Source: Nemania diffusa
Taxonomy: Eukaryota > Ascomycota > Sordariomycetes > Xylariales > Xylariaceae
Length of the DNA stretch: 64,000 nt
Direction: 5' to 3'
Assembly (NCBI GenBank): GCA_038501195.1
Contig: JBBPUQ010000001.1
Location: 6,758,001-6,822,000 of the forward strand
Made by a program: the position numbers and the translations under genes. Shown one piece after another: positions 11,964 through 23,853 of the stretch (the first letter of the stretch is position 1; every line of letters begins with the position of its first letter). The notes under the pieces were generated by a model. That model was given only the letters and a program-made list of their open reading frames with translations, made no database searches and was not told the DNA's origin.

Positions 11964-12554
11964 GTCGATTAAATATGGCGAAGGAAGTAACGTCTGCACT
12001 ACTCGTGATTCGAGAACGATTATCTAGTTAAGGGAGTATTAGCAGTATTTAAATTCTAGCGGGGTGTTAAGGAGGAATGGCGCTTGCCGAGAATTAGTTT
12101 GCAGAAAAGATGGAGAGGACTAAGAATCTATGGGAAGTACGGAAGTAGAGAGTAGGTACATATGTAAGATTAAGATAGGTGGGTGTACATAGGAATATAG
12201 GTATACGTAAATTAGGACTAATAGCGACTTATCCTACAGTACTTGTTAGCTTGTTAGGCAGGAGCGGTGCTGACCCCTAGTCCAGGTCGATTCCCTGGTC
12301 ATAAATGGATTCAAAGACCTAAACTTAGGGGTTAGCACTAGGTCAAGGCTATGTATTAGGTTGGACGAATATGTGTACTCTGTACACAGAGTAGATATGT
12401 ACATAAAGAAATCAAGAAAACTAGGTGGAGCATGTACATAGTAATCAGGACATTGAGTGTACATGGATGTAGGAAAACTACATATAGGTAGGTTAGGGCC
12501 TAGAATCATGGAGCTTTTGAGATGTTCTTAGATAGAATCGCTTTTAGATGGACT
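11964..12554. other. Intergenic region upstream of the DUF6590-like gene
   Basis: No gene supported. It is TA-rich, with many short GTACATA/TAGGTA motifs at 12150-12500. Confidence 0.5.
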
Positions 12555-12674
12555 GCTATCCCTTTGGAGACCCCCTCGGCACCGTTACATCAGATACTAG
12601 TATTTGGTTATGCGAGAATCCCCGCTACTCCACTATTGATGTAGCGGTGCCGAGGGGGTCTCCAAAGGGATAGC
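12555..12674. mobile_element. MITE, 120 bp, 38-bp terminal inverted repeats
   Basis: Arm 12555-12592 and the reverse complement of 12637-12674 match at 37 of 38 positions. The ends read GCTATCCCTTTGGAGACCCC. The spacer is about 44 bp. A TA target duplication (12557-12558 and 12671-12672) would fit Tc1/mariner-type insertion, but it lies inside the palindrome so it is not proven. There is no coding capacity. Confidence 0.85.
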
Positions 12675-13018
12675 GAAAGTGAACATTGGCGCATCATCCT
12701 TGTATAGCCCTGTATAGCTGGTCACAAATTCATATGCACACGGACCCTACATAGTACAGTAGGTGTCTGACCAGCATGAGTTTAGTGCAGCCACCTGACC
12801 AGGGGTTTTTCAAAATGTTACTTGTCCCAATTATTGTGGGCCTGATTCGAGCGTACTGCACGTGTTTATGAAAATCTTGGCGGTAAAACATAATTTAAGT
12901 TTAAACATTATTACTGCATATATATCTGTATAAATATGTTTCAGCAGTATTTTAATTGTAAGCAAAACTATATTAAGTAGCTGTAACTTTTTATGCTAAC
13001 AGTTATAACAATGATAAT

Positions 13019-13100
13019 TGTTAGAAATACACCTTTAAGAAGAAAGAAAATAATTGACCGGTCACGCCAAACTTTTGGCGCAGTGGTTTTTTCTAACAAT
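13019..13100 (+). repeat. 82-bp repeat, copy 1, with short inverted ends
   Basis: Identical to 13297-13378 over all 82 bp. The ends TGTTAGAAA and TTTCTAACA are inverted. An internal hairpin CGCCAAAC-TTTTGGCG is present. It may be a tiny MITE nested in the larger element or an internal duplication of it. Confidence 0.85.
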
Positions 13101-13296
13101 TAAGAGTCTCATTTGCTTGAAGCAGTTAGCCGTCTTATATAGCGCCTTGGCAAGCGATAGAAAAATACCACTGAGATGAAAACTACCAGTTCGAATCCGC
13201 GTTTGACTTCTTTAGCATGCCAATAGTGCCCTAGGTAGAGGGAAGTGGTAGAACCAGCTCTTACAATATAGCTATATTGCAACAGCTGCGGGGGTG

Positions 13297-13378
13297 TGTT
13301 AGAAATACACCTTTAAGAAGAAAGAAAATAATTGACCGGTCACGCCAAACTTTTGGCGCAGTGGTTTTTTCTAACAAT
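13297..13378 (+). repeat. 82-bp repeat, copy 2
   Basis: Exact second copy of 13019-13100, in direct orientation, 196 bp downstream. Perfect identity inside an otherwise RIP-worn element suggests a recent duplication. It is also far shorter than the lengths normally recognised by RIP. Confidence 0.85.
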
Positions 13379-13448
13379 AATAGTGAAACTTTAAATGATG
13401 TAAACATGTGCAATATGTTCAAATCAGGTCTACAATAATTGGGACAAG

Positions 13449-13839
13449 CATTTTTGCTAATATGCGGAAAACCCCCCGGGCGCGCATGGTACATATGTAT
13501 GTAGCTCTATCGTAGATATTAGGTACATATCGATGCTTCCCTTCCCCACCTCGAGATGATACACCAATGGTCAGACAAGTAGGTGTTATTGAGGCTACTC
13601 TCCCGGATGACCTGCTGTTACCCTCTCGGATGATCCATATGCTGATTCTCTACATACCTACCCACATATTATGTAGGTAGTCTATCAGCTCAGACAAGTA
13701 CGGAGTACTCGTATCACGCCCCACTTTATTGATGCTAGGTACCTATTCCCCCTTCTAACAACCCATTTTGTAGAAATCTACTGTGAGGGTAGCCAGTATC
13801 TACACTGTCTTCCATGCTTTCGCTCTACGATTGTTATTC
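13449..13839. other. Intergenic spacer between MITEs
   Basis: No gene seen. TAGGTA-type motifs occur at 13500-13700. Confidence 0.5.
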
Positions 13840-13993
13840 ATCCCTTTGGGTGCCTTTTCGGCACCAGTACAGGAAAAGCGGAAAAGCGGACTCAGATGCA
13901 CCAATCGGGGAAAAAGATGATGCTTAAGGAAACATCTGATTGGGCTAATCTAATATATGTATGTATTGGTGCCGAGTCGGCACCCAAAGGGAT
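13840..13993. mobile_element. MITE, 154 bp, related to the 12555 element
   Basis: Ends ATCCCTTTGGGTGCC and its inverse at 13979-13993. Each arm is itself a near-palindrome (GGTGCC-NNNN-GGCACC), so each end can fold into a hairpin. About 26 of 30 terminal positions match. The terminal ATCCCTTTGG and the TCGGCACC block are shared with the 120-bp element at 12555-12674, so the two probably used the same transposase. Confidence 0.8.
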
Positions 13994-14842
13994 AGCATAA
14001 GTTTATTCCTAATGTATATTGTTAAATGGGGTAGCACTTGCTGGCCCGGGTTAAAGCCGTCTTTGAAAATTCGGCTTATTCCAAGAGGTGTGCTGTAGAC
14101 TTCTCATTGCAAGGCATAAGGCCTACCACAATAACGCCTCAATTACTCTCCCCCCTATAAAAGATCCAAGCTGAGTATACACGCTAAGCAAGCCTCTGTA
14201 AGCCTCTCGGGAGGCGTTGAACAAGGGGTTTTTCCGTGCAAGTAACTGGCGAAGATAGGCGGTTGGCCACAGCTCAGAGGGTAATTGACATTACAATTAA
14301 TATATTTATATTTCCACTTCAAGAGTTGGGTCGCTTTAATCAGTAAGTATTTATATTAAGTTTAAAGGTACGTCTCGGCAATATTCTACTTTCAGAGGTA
14401 TTTGCAGTACAGGTGCTATTGTTCCGATCCGTAGTCAGTATGGGAGCCGTGACCTGCCCTTTCAACCCTACTCGGGCATGCCGTATCTAGATGTGCAGCA
14501 TTTCATAGCATCATATTGCAATGTAGTGCATCAATAGCCAATTAAATTAAATATTTCAGTGGCTATAGGTACATTTTATCTCGACTACGTGCGCCACATA
14601 CTACCTCTTGCGTCAAATGGCAGACCAACACCTCAACAATACCTACCTATTTGTTCGCCTCGAAAATGCCTTAGGGCCCCAACGCAGAGCTCGATAGCGG
14701 TCATAAATATGTTGCATGGAGCCGACAGAAACCATAGATCATTTGTTCAGTTTTCTCGTACTTTCGAGTGAAGATGGAGTAGTTCAGGTCATCTACGGAA
14801 TTAAACATCATATTCCGTCCTCTTTTATGCTTGTTGTGCGTC
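13994..14842. other. Intergenic region upstream of the NB-ARC/TPR gene
   Basis: No gene supported. AT-rich 14280-14420. Open frames just before 14843 belong to the 5' region of the STAND gene. Confidence 0.5.
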
Positions 14843-17685
14843 ATGGACGCCGTTGGCACTGGAGCAGCTGGTATCCAGCTAATTGCGGCTACCAGGGACA
14901 TCTATCGCCGAATTAGTAACGCATGCAAAGCCCCGGAGCATTTGGGGACCATTGCTAGGGACACGAGAAACAGAATTGCTATTGTAGAGCAACTTGTTGC
15001 CCAAACGGCCGCCGACCAGGTTCTGTGCCGCGAAGCTGTTCCAGCTCTCGACGACCTCCAAGAAGTTTTTCGACTAGCCAACTATTCAAAGGCATCCTCC
15101 ATGGATGACACTCATTCCACTGAGGCAAGCAAAATGCTCTGGAAACAGCGGCTCCAAGTTTCCTTGCAATATTTCTTCAAACAGGGGAGAGTAAGTCGGG
15201 CACAAGAAGCGATTAACAGCAGAGTGCCCTGGTTGCTACTCGATACAATAGTGAATATAGGAACACATCCTTTACCAGCGACTGTAAGCTCAAACAATGA
15301 TACCTATAGCATCATCGTTATGGGTGTGCTGGAATGAGATGTGTGACTAACTATCAGTATTAGTCTGATCTCGCCATCGGGTCCTCGACTACCGTGAATA
15401 TCCCTGTCAAATCTAAATGCGAGGTTTCTTTCTCCTCTACGATCTGCAGCTCGACATGTACTGGTCGAACTGTGGAATTGGACATGTTGACGAATATTAT
15501 TGCATTATGTAAAGGCCAGCCTAGAGCTGCTCTAGTTGGTCTTCCCGGGATCGGGTATGATTGAATTATCACTTAGACCCCAGCTAAGCCATGACCATAG
15601 AGATGACCTAACCTCACATGAGTTAGTAAAACGCGACTTGCTCTTGAGTACGCTCGTTTGGTCCATCAACGATCCCCTGCTACGCGAGTGTACTTAGTCT
15701 ATGCTACGAGCGAAGATCAGTTATTTTCAAACTTGGTAGAAATCGACTTGATAAAAGGCAAGGGGGCTCCCGTAGCCGAGCACCACCCATTCGGAACAGA
15801 TTGCCCCAAATCCTCCGCAAACGATATTACCAATATCATCATTGTGGACGAATACAATCATAGAGATGCCTTGTTTGGACCTAAACGCCTCGTAGACTGG
15901 CTGCCCGAGGACAAATCATGCGTGATTCTTTTCCTTTCTTGGGACTCATCTTTAATCGTCAACGTTGTCGAAAAAGATTGCATTCTGCACCTGAGAGGGA
16001 TTAGTCCACAAGATTATGCAAACGCCTTTCATGATGATGGATCTCAACTTCCAGCCGATACAATCCAGAAGCTGTACTCGACGATCGGTAACTCACCTTC
16101 GAGCTTCCAGCGAGCCTTGATATACATGAGAGATCACGACATGGGGGTTAATGAATACCTCAATCTGTTTATTCAAGTGGCAGAACGAGCCAATCTCTTC
16201 CAGTACAAAGTCTTCGATCCCCTATCAGGTCAATCGCAGTCCATTTTAGACTCGGTCTTAAGGATTAGTCACACAGTAGAAGAATGTTGCCCTATGGCGT
16301 TCAAGCTACTAAAGATTGCTTGCTGCACAATAAATTTGGATATTCCACATCACATGCTTAGGCTTTGGTGTTCGGATTCATGCGAGACCGATTTACAAAA
16401 CGGAATCGGATATCTAAAAAGGTTATCGATCTTCTCTTACAATGAGTCGACTAAAACTTATTCAGTTGACCAGATGATTGGTTCGGTTTTACAATGCCAT
16501 CTTTACTTAACAAATGAACTTGAATCTACTATGCTTCTAGCTAGTGAAGCGATACTGGATTGCATCCCCAACAAATATGTCGCGATCAATAACCGAGAAT
16601 ATGGTTCCTCTTGCTTGGAGCATGGGAAAGCGATATTATACCTTTATGAACAACAAAGGCATATGAAGTTGAATAGATCATCCGCTACGATGGCATCCAC
16701 CGTGGTCCAAGCGCTTCAAGACCTCGGCTACCATGAGCAAGCTCAAGACCTTGCCAGAGTGGTAGTGATATTAGCGAAGACTAGCTTTGGTGATGAGGAT
16801 GAGCAGTCATTGACAGCCCGTAGTAACTTGGCAAAAAGCTTGGATTACGCTGGAAAGTTCAGCGAAGCTGAAGAGGAAACACGAATGGTTCTACACCAGA
16901 GAAGATTACTACTTGGATCAACAAATCCTGCTACATTAACTAGTATGAAAAACCTCGCTCTGGCCATTGAACACCAAGGAAGACACGAAGAAGCAGAAGC
17001 ACTCTATCGTGAATTGATCGATCTTCAGGTTCAAACGGAGGCGCCACATTCAAAGGCCATGCTAGCAACGCAACAAAATCTTGCTGTCAGTTTGCAGACC
17101 CAGGGGAAGCTAGAAGAAGCAGAGCACTTGTTCCGGCAAGTGCTAGATGGCAGGAAGCAACACGGAGAGGGTACCTTGGCAGTCTATTTATCTATGAGTA
17201 ATGTTGGTTGTTCGCAATGGGGTCAAAACAGAGTCGATGAAGCTTGGAATACCCACAACGACGTTTTCTCGCGATGCGAGAAAGACCTCGGTCGTGATCA
17301 CCCACAGACGATCAGAAGCATGACTTGGATAGCCCTCATACTGCAGAGTATGGGAGATAAATATCTCGGTGCAGCTGAGCTGTACTGGACAGAGGCATTG
17401 GACTTGTACAGGGCTCGCCTAGGTCGACAGCATCCAGATACGCTGAGGACGCAAAGAGGCCTGGTCACGATCCTGCATCAACGTGGACTTCAGGGGAGAG
17501 CTTTGCGACTTTGCCAAGAGCTTTACGAGCTCACTCGTAAACACAGAGAGTTCGGACCGAGGCACCCCGACTTTCTAGCTATCAAAAAACACCAGAAACA
17601 GCTTATGGAGGAGATAGCAAAAGCAAAGCGTGACGAGGTAGGAAGCTGGCCATCCGAATCTTCGTGCGTATATTCGAATTCATGA
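14843..17685 (+). CDS. NB-ARC/TPR STAND (NLR-like) protein
   Basis: Three exons: 14843-15283, 15364-15554 and 15627-17685; introns of 80 nt (GTAAGC donor) and 72 nt (GTATGA donor). The product is 896 residues. Residues 1-147 form a helical N-terminal domain similar in style to SesA/HeLo-like STAND N-termini. The Walker A motif GLPGIGKT (206-213) is created by joining exons 2 and 3, and it continues as RLALEYA, typical of NB-ARC. A Walker B-like IIIVDEY lies at about 281-287. From about 570 to 860 there are kinesin-light-chain-type TPRs (LAKSLDYAGKFSEAEEETR, LAVSLQTQGKLEEAEHLFRQ). Family role: cytoplasmic receptor-switch in fungal self/non-self or immune signalling; the ligand is unknown. Confidence 0.88.
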
Positions 17686-18353
17686 ATGAAATCCATATCA
17701 TCCTATGTATCCGTGTAGGACGCAGTGCTACTCATCGCATTGGCGAAAGCTTATTCATGACGCTCTCTAAGTATTGGATAGGGGAACTACTTCCGGGTCG
17801 AAATAGATATGATTAGGAGCAGGATGGTGGTGATTCTTAGGATTATGATTGATGATTAGGCATCAATGAATGAATTACGAACAAGCACTTCACAACCTTT
17901 CTTCAATGGATATTCTCATTAGATTTATATATTTATTATCCATGTCATACAAATAACTACCTTTGTGATTGATGATATAGTTATTCATGTAGCATATATT
18001 CTTTTCTGTCGCTGAACAGCTCTCCCACACAATTAATACATAATTATGGTAATCCTTCATGATCACATAGTTATTAGGTTTACCTGCTCTTAGAATAGAT
18101 GAAACAGACTTATAGTAGCTCAGTCCTGCAGTGAATAGAAGGCCGTTATAGATAACAGAGATAGTGGTGGGAGAATTCCTATGTCCCTAAGCCATATAAA
18201 TCGTCTATCGTACGGAATAGAACGCCTAAGCGGAAAGCTTAGCCTTCCATTACAGTTTATCGTGCCACCTTCTCAACGCTATATACATCTGCAATATGCT
18301 TTTTTAAAAGACCTGATGTACCATGATCGTTATGACTAAGGGTCAGGTAAATC
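17686..18353. other. Intergenic region between convergent genes
   Basis: 3' flanks of the STAND gene (plus strand) and of the Zn2Cys6 gene (minus strand). AT-rich, no gene seen. Confidence 0.6.
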
Positions 18354-20620
18354 CTAAAATGGCCTCAAGAGATCAGAAAGCCAAGGCTCATCCCATAGAC
18401 TCGTTAAAAACTCATCTGAAAAACATTCGTCGTCCACGAATCCCACACCACCATCCTCGCCGGCAGGTAGCGACTGCTGCTGCTTCTGCGGCCCCATCTC
18501 CGCCAGGAACAAGGTCTTTATAGCTCGAAATAGATACGAAGTTTTAAACAGGAGGCCTCTCCTAGGCCCCTCCGCATCTACGATCCCTAGCGTTGCCGGA
18601 ACGCGATCTACAGTCTCGGCAGCGCGGTCCAAGATTTCAAAGATATTCGCGCGTCTCCGTACTTCCTCCAAGTCCCAGCCGGGTGTCTCGAGGGTCGTGA
18701 GCTTGAATAGCACGACGAGGCAGTGGGTGAACTGCGCGAAGACATCGACGTTTATGCCGATCCAATCAAACAAGGGCATTTCGAAGAATACAGCCAGCCA
18801 GTTCTCGATGGTAGTCAGTGTTGCATCGGCATCCCGGAGTCTTTGGATCTGTGCTAAGTTGGCGGAATCCGGTGCCATTGGCCTGCCGATTGCCAACGAT
18901 TGGATCGTGAGTTTCGCGTTATTGATATAAAATTGCGCAGTTTCTGCATTTCGTCAATTAGACTAGGAAATATCGCATCAAGGGGTGCATACTTACTCTC
19001 TGAGGCGAGGGAAGGTGGCAAATCCCGCTGGAGATCTTCTACTTGCTTAAGCAACGCCGCAGTCACGACCACTGAAGGCGATTTTGGACCGTCTTCTGCC
19101 CATAAATCGTCGGTAGGCGGGCATGTTAGTTGATGAGTGATGAGCTGGCATTTGATTTGGGTAATCAAGAGGATGTCCATCACTGTCTCGCCTGCTTCAG
19201 CCAAGATCCGCAAGCAGTCATCTAGGTAGCGGCTCCAACGGAGGGGCTCCATTTTCCTATAAGCCGCCCACGTACTGCGACATCACTGTTAGCCAGGCCT
19301 TCATGCCTTTCTGCCTTTCGGCATCATCGAGGAGGGTAGTTTCATAGGGGACAGAACTAGAACATAGGTTGAATGCTTACGAAGACGTCAAGTGAAATAC
19401 TGCAAGAATGGTCCGGCGTTCTTCGATCGTTCGGGTTTTCTGTATAGGCCGATTCTGGGCCTGTGACCCATAAGACCTTTCTTGCCGTGGATAATTCACA
19501 GGCTCATCTTTATGTAGACCGAGCTCTGTAGTTAATGAGAGTGCTAGCTGAGCTAGCATATTCATGAAAGGCTTGTCCTTTTTGAAGTAGTGAGACCTAA
19601 ACGAATAGTTAGCCTAGAGAATATTAAACCATAGTTGAGGTAGCAGACCAAGAGGCAAAGCAAACGACGCCAAGAAGCAAATCCAGGTCCGCTAAGTGCT
19701 CAGAGACGATTCTACGCGATATAATGTCCCAGATCATCTTCTCCAGAGCAAACTGCTGCGAAACTGACTTGGTAGTTAAGCACAGCATGACAAGCCAGAG
19801 GCAGGGTTTTTGATGCTGGAGTTGCGTCGCACTCACGGTAGGCGGTAAGTAAACGAAAGGGAACATGGGAAGAAAAGCACTCCGGAAGGTGTAGAGCTGC
19901 GCTTCCTCTAGCTTCTCTGGGATTTCACATGCGATTACATCCTCAAGGATTGGGTTAGGGGAAGATGTGGGAGGAGGACTGGTCGGGCGAACGAGACGCA
20001 CGGCACTCGTTGTCATATCTACTAGGATATCTGGATCGCGCGGTGGCGCAGGAATTGCGGATCTGCTGTAAGCTGTCGTGTCGCTTGTATTTGATGGCGT
20101 GTTGTGACTGATTGGGGCTGAGTTTGGAGCAAGTGTGTATTTCTCGACTACTTGGGAGCGCAGTAAGGAGACAAGATCGTCCAGCTTCGCCTCTAGTCGA
20201 GTAGAAGAGGGATTCGCGACGGCTGATGCCGCTTCCGACGTGATATTAGAAGTAGGATCAAGAGCAGCGGAAGATGTAGTAGCAGAAGCAGGAACAATAT
20301 TAGGCTGTGTCCGAGCTTTATGTTTCCTGGTACGAAGCGACTGTCTACAAGCTATACCACGACGATGACACCTAAGCACTCACATTTGCATGATCAGCCT
20401 GCCAAACAAGCCAGCAAAAAGGAATGGGGGGAAGGGGAGTTGTAAGTGAGTAGTTCGCTTACCGCTCGCATCCAGTCTCCGGAACAGCACGGTAGAAACA
20501 TTTGCACTTGGCGCGCGAGCAGGCTTCGCACGCCCGTCCATACGGTGCCGGACTGCAAGATTCGGACGAGGCGACCAGCACCGCATCGAGCGGTATACTG
20601 CGCGACATGCTACGCAACAT
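18354..20620 (-). CDS. Zn2Cys6 fungal transcription factor
   Basis: Five exons: 20620-20463, 20371-19649, 19596-19381, 19274-18997 and 18943-18354, introns of 91, 52, 106 and 53 nt. All junctions keep frame and give 654 residues. The binuclear zinc cluster spans residues 31-61 with cysteines at 31, 34, 41, 51, 54 and 61, and intron 1 splits it just before Cys54. The fungal-specific regulatory domain is recognisable by the LDLLLGVVCFASWSHYF and LAQLALSLTTELGLHK blocks and by MEPLRWSRYLDDCLRIL. The exon 2-3 donor (GTCTGC) is weak but is the only one that restores the SHYF block. The target pathway is unknown; no neighbouring pathway genes are obvious. Confidence 0.85.
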
Positions 20621-21215
20621 GTTACGCGACGGACAGCTGCGAGATATAGATAAGACGATAACGGCGGGTCTGAATGAATACCCCAACAAGGCGCGAATGC
20701 GAATGTGAATGTGAACTGATTCGACACAGAAATAGAAGCAGACGGGGTTATTGCGAATGCCGTGGGATTCAAAAAAGTCGGGCCCGCGGACTTGAAAGTT
20801 GCATAAAGTGTTGAAATAGTGCTTAAATACATAATATGCATGAAATATATATAAATATGCATAAATATCGAAATTGAGAAGCGCTAAACCCGCTTAACTC
20901 CTACAGGATCGTGCTCCCAATTCCGAATCCCGCGGTAGTTGCGAAAATAGGTGGTCATCTTCCCCAAATGAGCTCTCTAGTTTGCCTGTCTTGTAAATCA
21001 CAAGCCGAAAAGCAGAGGCCTTTGGATTAACATATATATATTAGACAACATGTCTCCCTCTGTACTTTTATTATTGCCATGTTCAGTGCAGTTTAATTCA
21101 TACCGACTCTACAACCACGTCTTTCTCCAATCTCCTCCTCCGCCCTGATAATTACCTACCTAGATACTGGATTCGTCTAATAAGGCACCAAAACACCGCC
21201 AGGAGATTATTCAAG
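20621..21215. other. Divergent promoter region between the Zn2Cys6 gene and the SDR
   Basis: The two genes face away from each other and share about 600 bp. No other gene seen. A regulatory link between them is only a possibility. Confidence 0.6.
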
Positions 21216-22372
21216 ATGCCAGGCACCGTCAGTTTCATACAGCAATCCTTCCCTGGAAAACCCACCTTTACCGAAAAGGACATACCTGATCTAGAAAATA
21301 AGGTAAGCGAGCCCCCGAGCATGCTCATCGGTAGTCCAGGGCTAGCTAGACAGCATCTGTCACTGACGCCACTACTTTGCTAATATGCTACAAGGTTGTC
21401 ATCGTCACTGGTTCGAACACCGGTGTCGGAAAGGAGATTGCCCGCATGTGCTATCAGAGACATGCCACCGTCTACATGATGGCACGGTCCGAGAACAAGA
21501 CCAGGAAGGCCATAGCCGACATCGATACGGGCGTCTCAACGTCACGTGGACAGCTGATCTATCATAAGCTCGACCTCTCCGACCTCGAGAGCGTCAAGGC
21601 CTCGGCGCGGGCCTTCCTCGCCAAAGAGCAAAACCTCCACGTCCTCTTCAACAACGCTGGCGTCGGGTACCCCGAGAAGGGTTCCAGGACAGCCCAGGGC
21701 CACGAGCTCCAGCTCGGCGTCAACGTACTCGGCACCTTCGCCCTCACGAAACACCTAACGCCCCTCCTCGTATCAACAGCCAAGGCATCGCAGCCCGGCA
21801 CCGTCCGCGTCGTCTGGGCCTCCTCCTCAGCCGCTGAGGCCGAGAGCCCTAGGGACTTCGTCCAGGGGCTGGCCGAGTGGGATGAGAAGGGCCAGTACTC
21901 GCAGTACTGTCTCAGTAAGCTCGGGAACTACTTCCACGCCACTGAGTTCGCGGCCCGCCACGCCGCCGACGGCATCATCTCCGTTCCACTGAACCCCGGC
22001 AACATCGACTCGGACTTCTGGCGCACCATGGGGCCTGCCGTGACCTGCATGCTGCGGAGAACGCTGCTGCATCCGCCGCGCTACGGGGCCTATACGAACG
22101 TGTTCGCTGGGCTGTCGCCTGACGTCACGCTGCAGAGGTCGGGTCAATTCGGTACGCATGGCTGTTCTGATTTTGTTTGCATTTTATTGTCCCTCTACTG
22201 GGTATGTCGAAGCTAATTACGAGGGTCCCTAATTCTAGTTGCTCCTTGGGGCCAATTCCGCAATGTGTCAAAGGAGATGCTTGAGGGATCTAAGCCGACG
22301 TCTCAGGGCGGCAATGGCACGGCTATGGAGTTTTGGGACTGGTCAGAGGCTCAGATCAAGGCATATTTATAG
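21216..22372 (+). CDS. Short-chain dehydrogenase/reductase (retinol dehydrogenase-like)
   Basis: Three exons: 21216-21302, 21395-22151 and 22239-22372. The introns have GTAAGC and GTACGC donors. The product is 325 residues. NAD(P)-binding TGSNTGVG at 34-41, NNAG at 115-118, catalytic Ser in the VVWASSS stretch (about 172-174), and YxxxK (YCLSK) at 200-204 are all present. The C-terminal exon (VAPWGQ to the end) supplies the substrate-side segment common in WWOX/RDH-like fungal SDRs. It is expected to oxidise or reduce a small alcohol or carbonyl; the substrate is unknown. It is transcribed divergently from the Zn2Cys6 regulator. Confidence 0.9.
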
Positions 22373-23853
22373 AAAGAAAGGGCTCAATCCCGTTTCCAAT
22401 TTGGCATGTATTTACATTTCTCATGTGACAGCATAAATCACTGCGTCCAGGTATTTCTGTTGCATCGGAAGGGAGTTGGTGTTCGTTCGTTAGCTTTGCG
22501 GGTTTGGAACAAGTCGTTCATGTTAAATTTTCATCATTCTCTCTCCACCATGACGAATATATTACGGCGGTGATTTAAATATAGTAGTGTGCTAGATCAT
22601 ATACTTAGAAAATATATATCGATATCTACACTATACAACTTTTCATTGCGTCTCCCTCTTTATACTCTATGTTTATTAGAATAAATCTCTCTACCATGTT
22701 GTTCTTCGCGTCGGTATCAATATGTGGTATTCGTTTTCCTTGCTATGCTGTTATTCCTTCATCTCGCTGTACTCTACAAACACTCTCAATATGTCATCGG
22801 ATTCGTTTTAGAACCCAACTTTAGCATCCTAAAGCTCCGTGACATATGATTAATACTATAGCCACCAAGCATTATCCTATTAGATAAGTAGCAAGCCTCC
22901 CAAAAGGTATAGAAATATCGCCGCCTTGGCAGCTTCGATATTACCACGTCCTTGATACATACATATGGCGATAGTATATCACATCCCTTAACGGCACGCC
23001 AGCTAAATCACAAATGCCTGTCAACTGACAGTAGTGCCATCTATAATCATTTATCAGGGCATCAGCAAACAATCTCCTAGCGACAAAGAATAAATTGCTA
23101 GCACTTCACATGCCAGATGCTACGTCATAGCTGATTTCACGGGATGAAGAGATTCATTAAACAGCTGATGTAGAAAAAGAAAGCGCTAAATAACACATTA
23201 TGTTGTCTGCACGTAACCTTGAGTTATACGGAAACATTAAAAGCCACGAATCAAGGGAAAGTCGACTCGTCGAGAAGCCTATTTCAAAGTTATTCACACC
23301 CTATAATGGTGATATATAGTTAGTAGTTAGTTACATAATTTATTCAATGCTGCTTTTGTCCATAAATAGTAACTAACCGTAACTCCGCAATGTAGTTCGT
23401 GAAACCAGAGTTCACCCCTTCAGCCTTAGCAGTATAGCACTCTCTTCACTACCAGTTCTAGTAAATCAGAGCCGCCCAAAGATCTCCGAGGTAATATACT
23501 AAGCTTCTTCCTCCATGCCAAGGCTATGCCAAACATCGAAGTGGCGGTCTTGGTGTAGCCTTGTAGGTGGAGTAAACGAACCATCGCGATGATCCGTTGG
23601 TGGATAAATTTCCGTGCAGGGAAGATCATCGATATTCGGAAATTTCCCTTTCGGGCGCAACAAGGTATTGTAAGTTTGCGACTCTAGCTATATCAATTCT
23701 CCATGTATAAGTAGATATCTAGGAGGTATTATATAACAATATGAGATTACTCAACTTATGCAGTCCCCCTCTCTCCCCTGATACGCGAAGGTCTTCCTGA
23801 TCTATCTCCTTTCTTAACTCTGGATATCATTGCAAGCGCACCTCTTCGTCAAT
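22373..23853. other. AT-rich intergenic region
   Basis: Nearly 1.5 kb with many stops on both strands. The small minus-strand frame at 23426-23629 has no supporting features. Confidence 0.5.

Larger units (their letters stand above)
12821..13448. mobile_element. Non-autonomous DNA transposon, 628 bp, ~50-bp degenerate TIRs
   Basis: The left end 12821-12870 and the reverse complement of 13399-13448 align from CTTGTCCCAATTATTGT inward. Nearly all mismatches over about 47 bp are G/A or C/T transitions, the pattern left by RIP. The inside is AT-rich, non-coding, and contains two identical 82-bp direct repeats. The left flank is TA and the right flank CA, so a TA duplication is possible but imperfect. 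Confidence 0.75.

Noticed and set aside
13126..13215. tRNA-like B-box (GTTCGAATCC) with an upstream D-arm-like stretch
   Set aside because: T-stem and acceptor stem do not pair; at most a very old tRNA-derived remnant.
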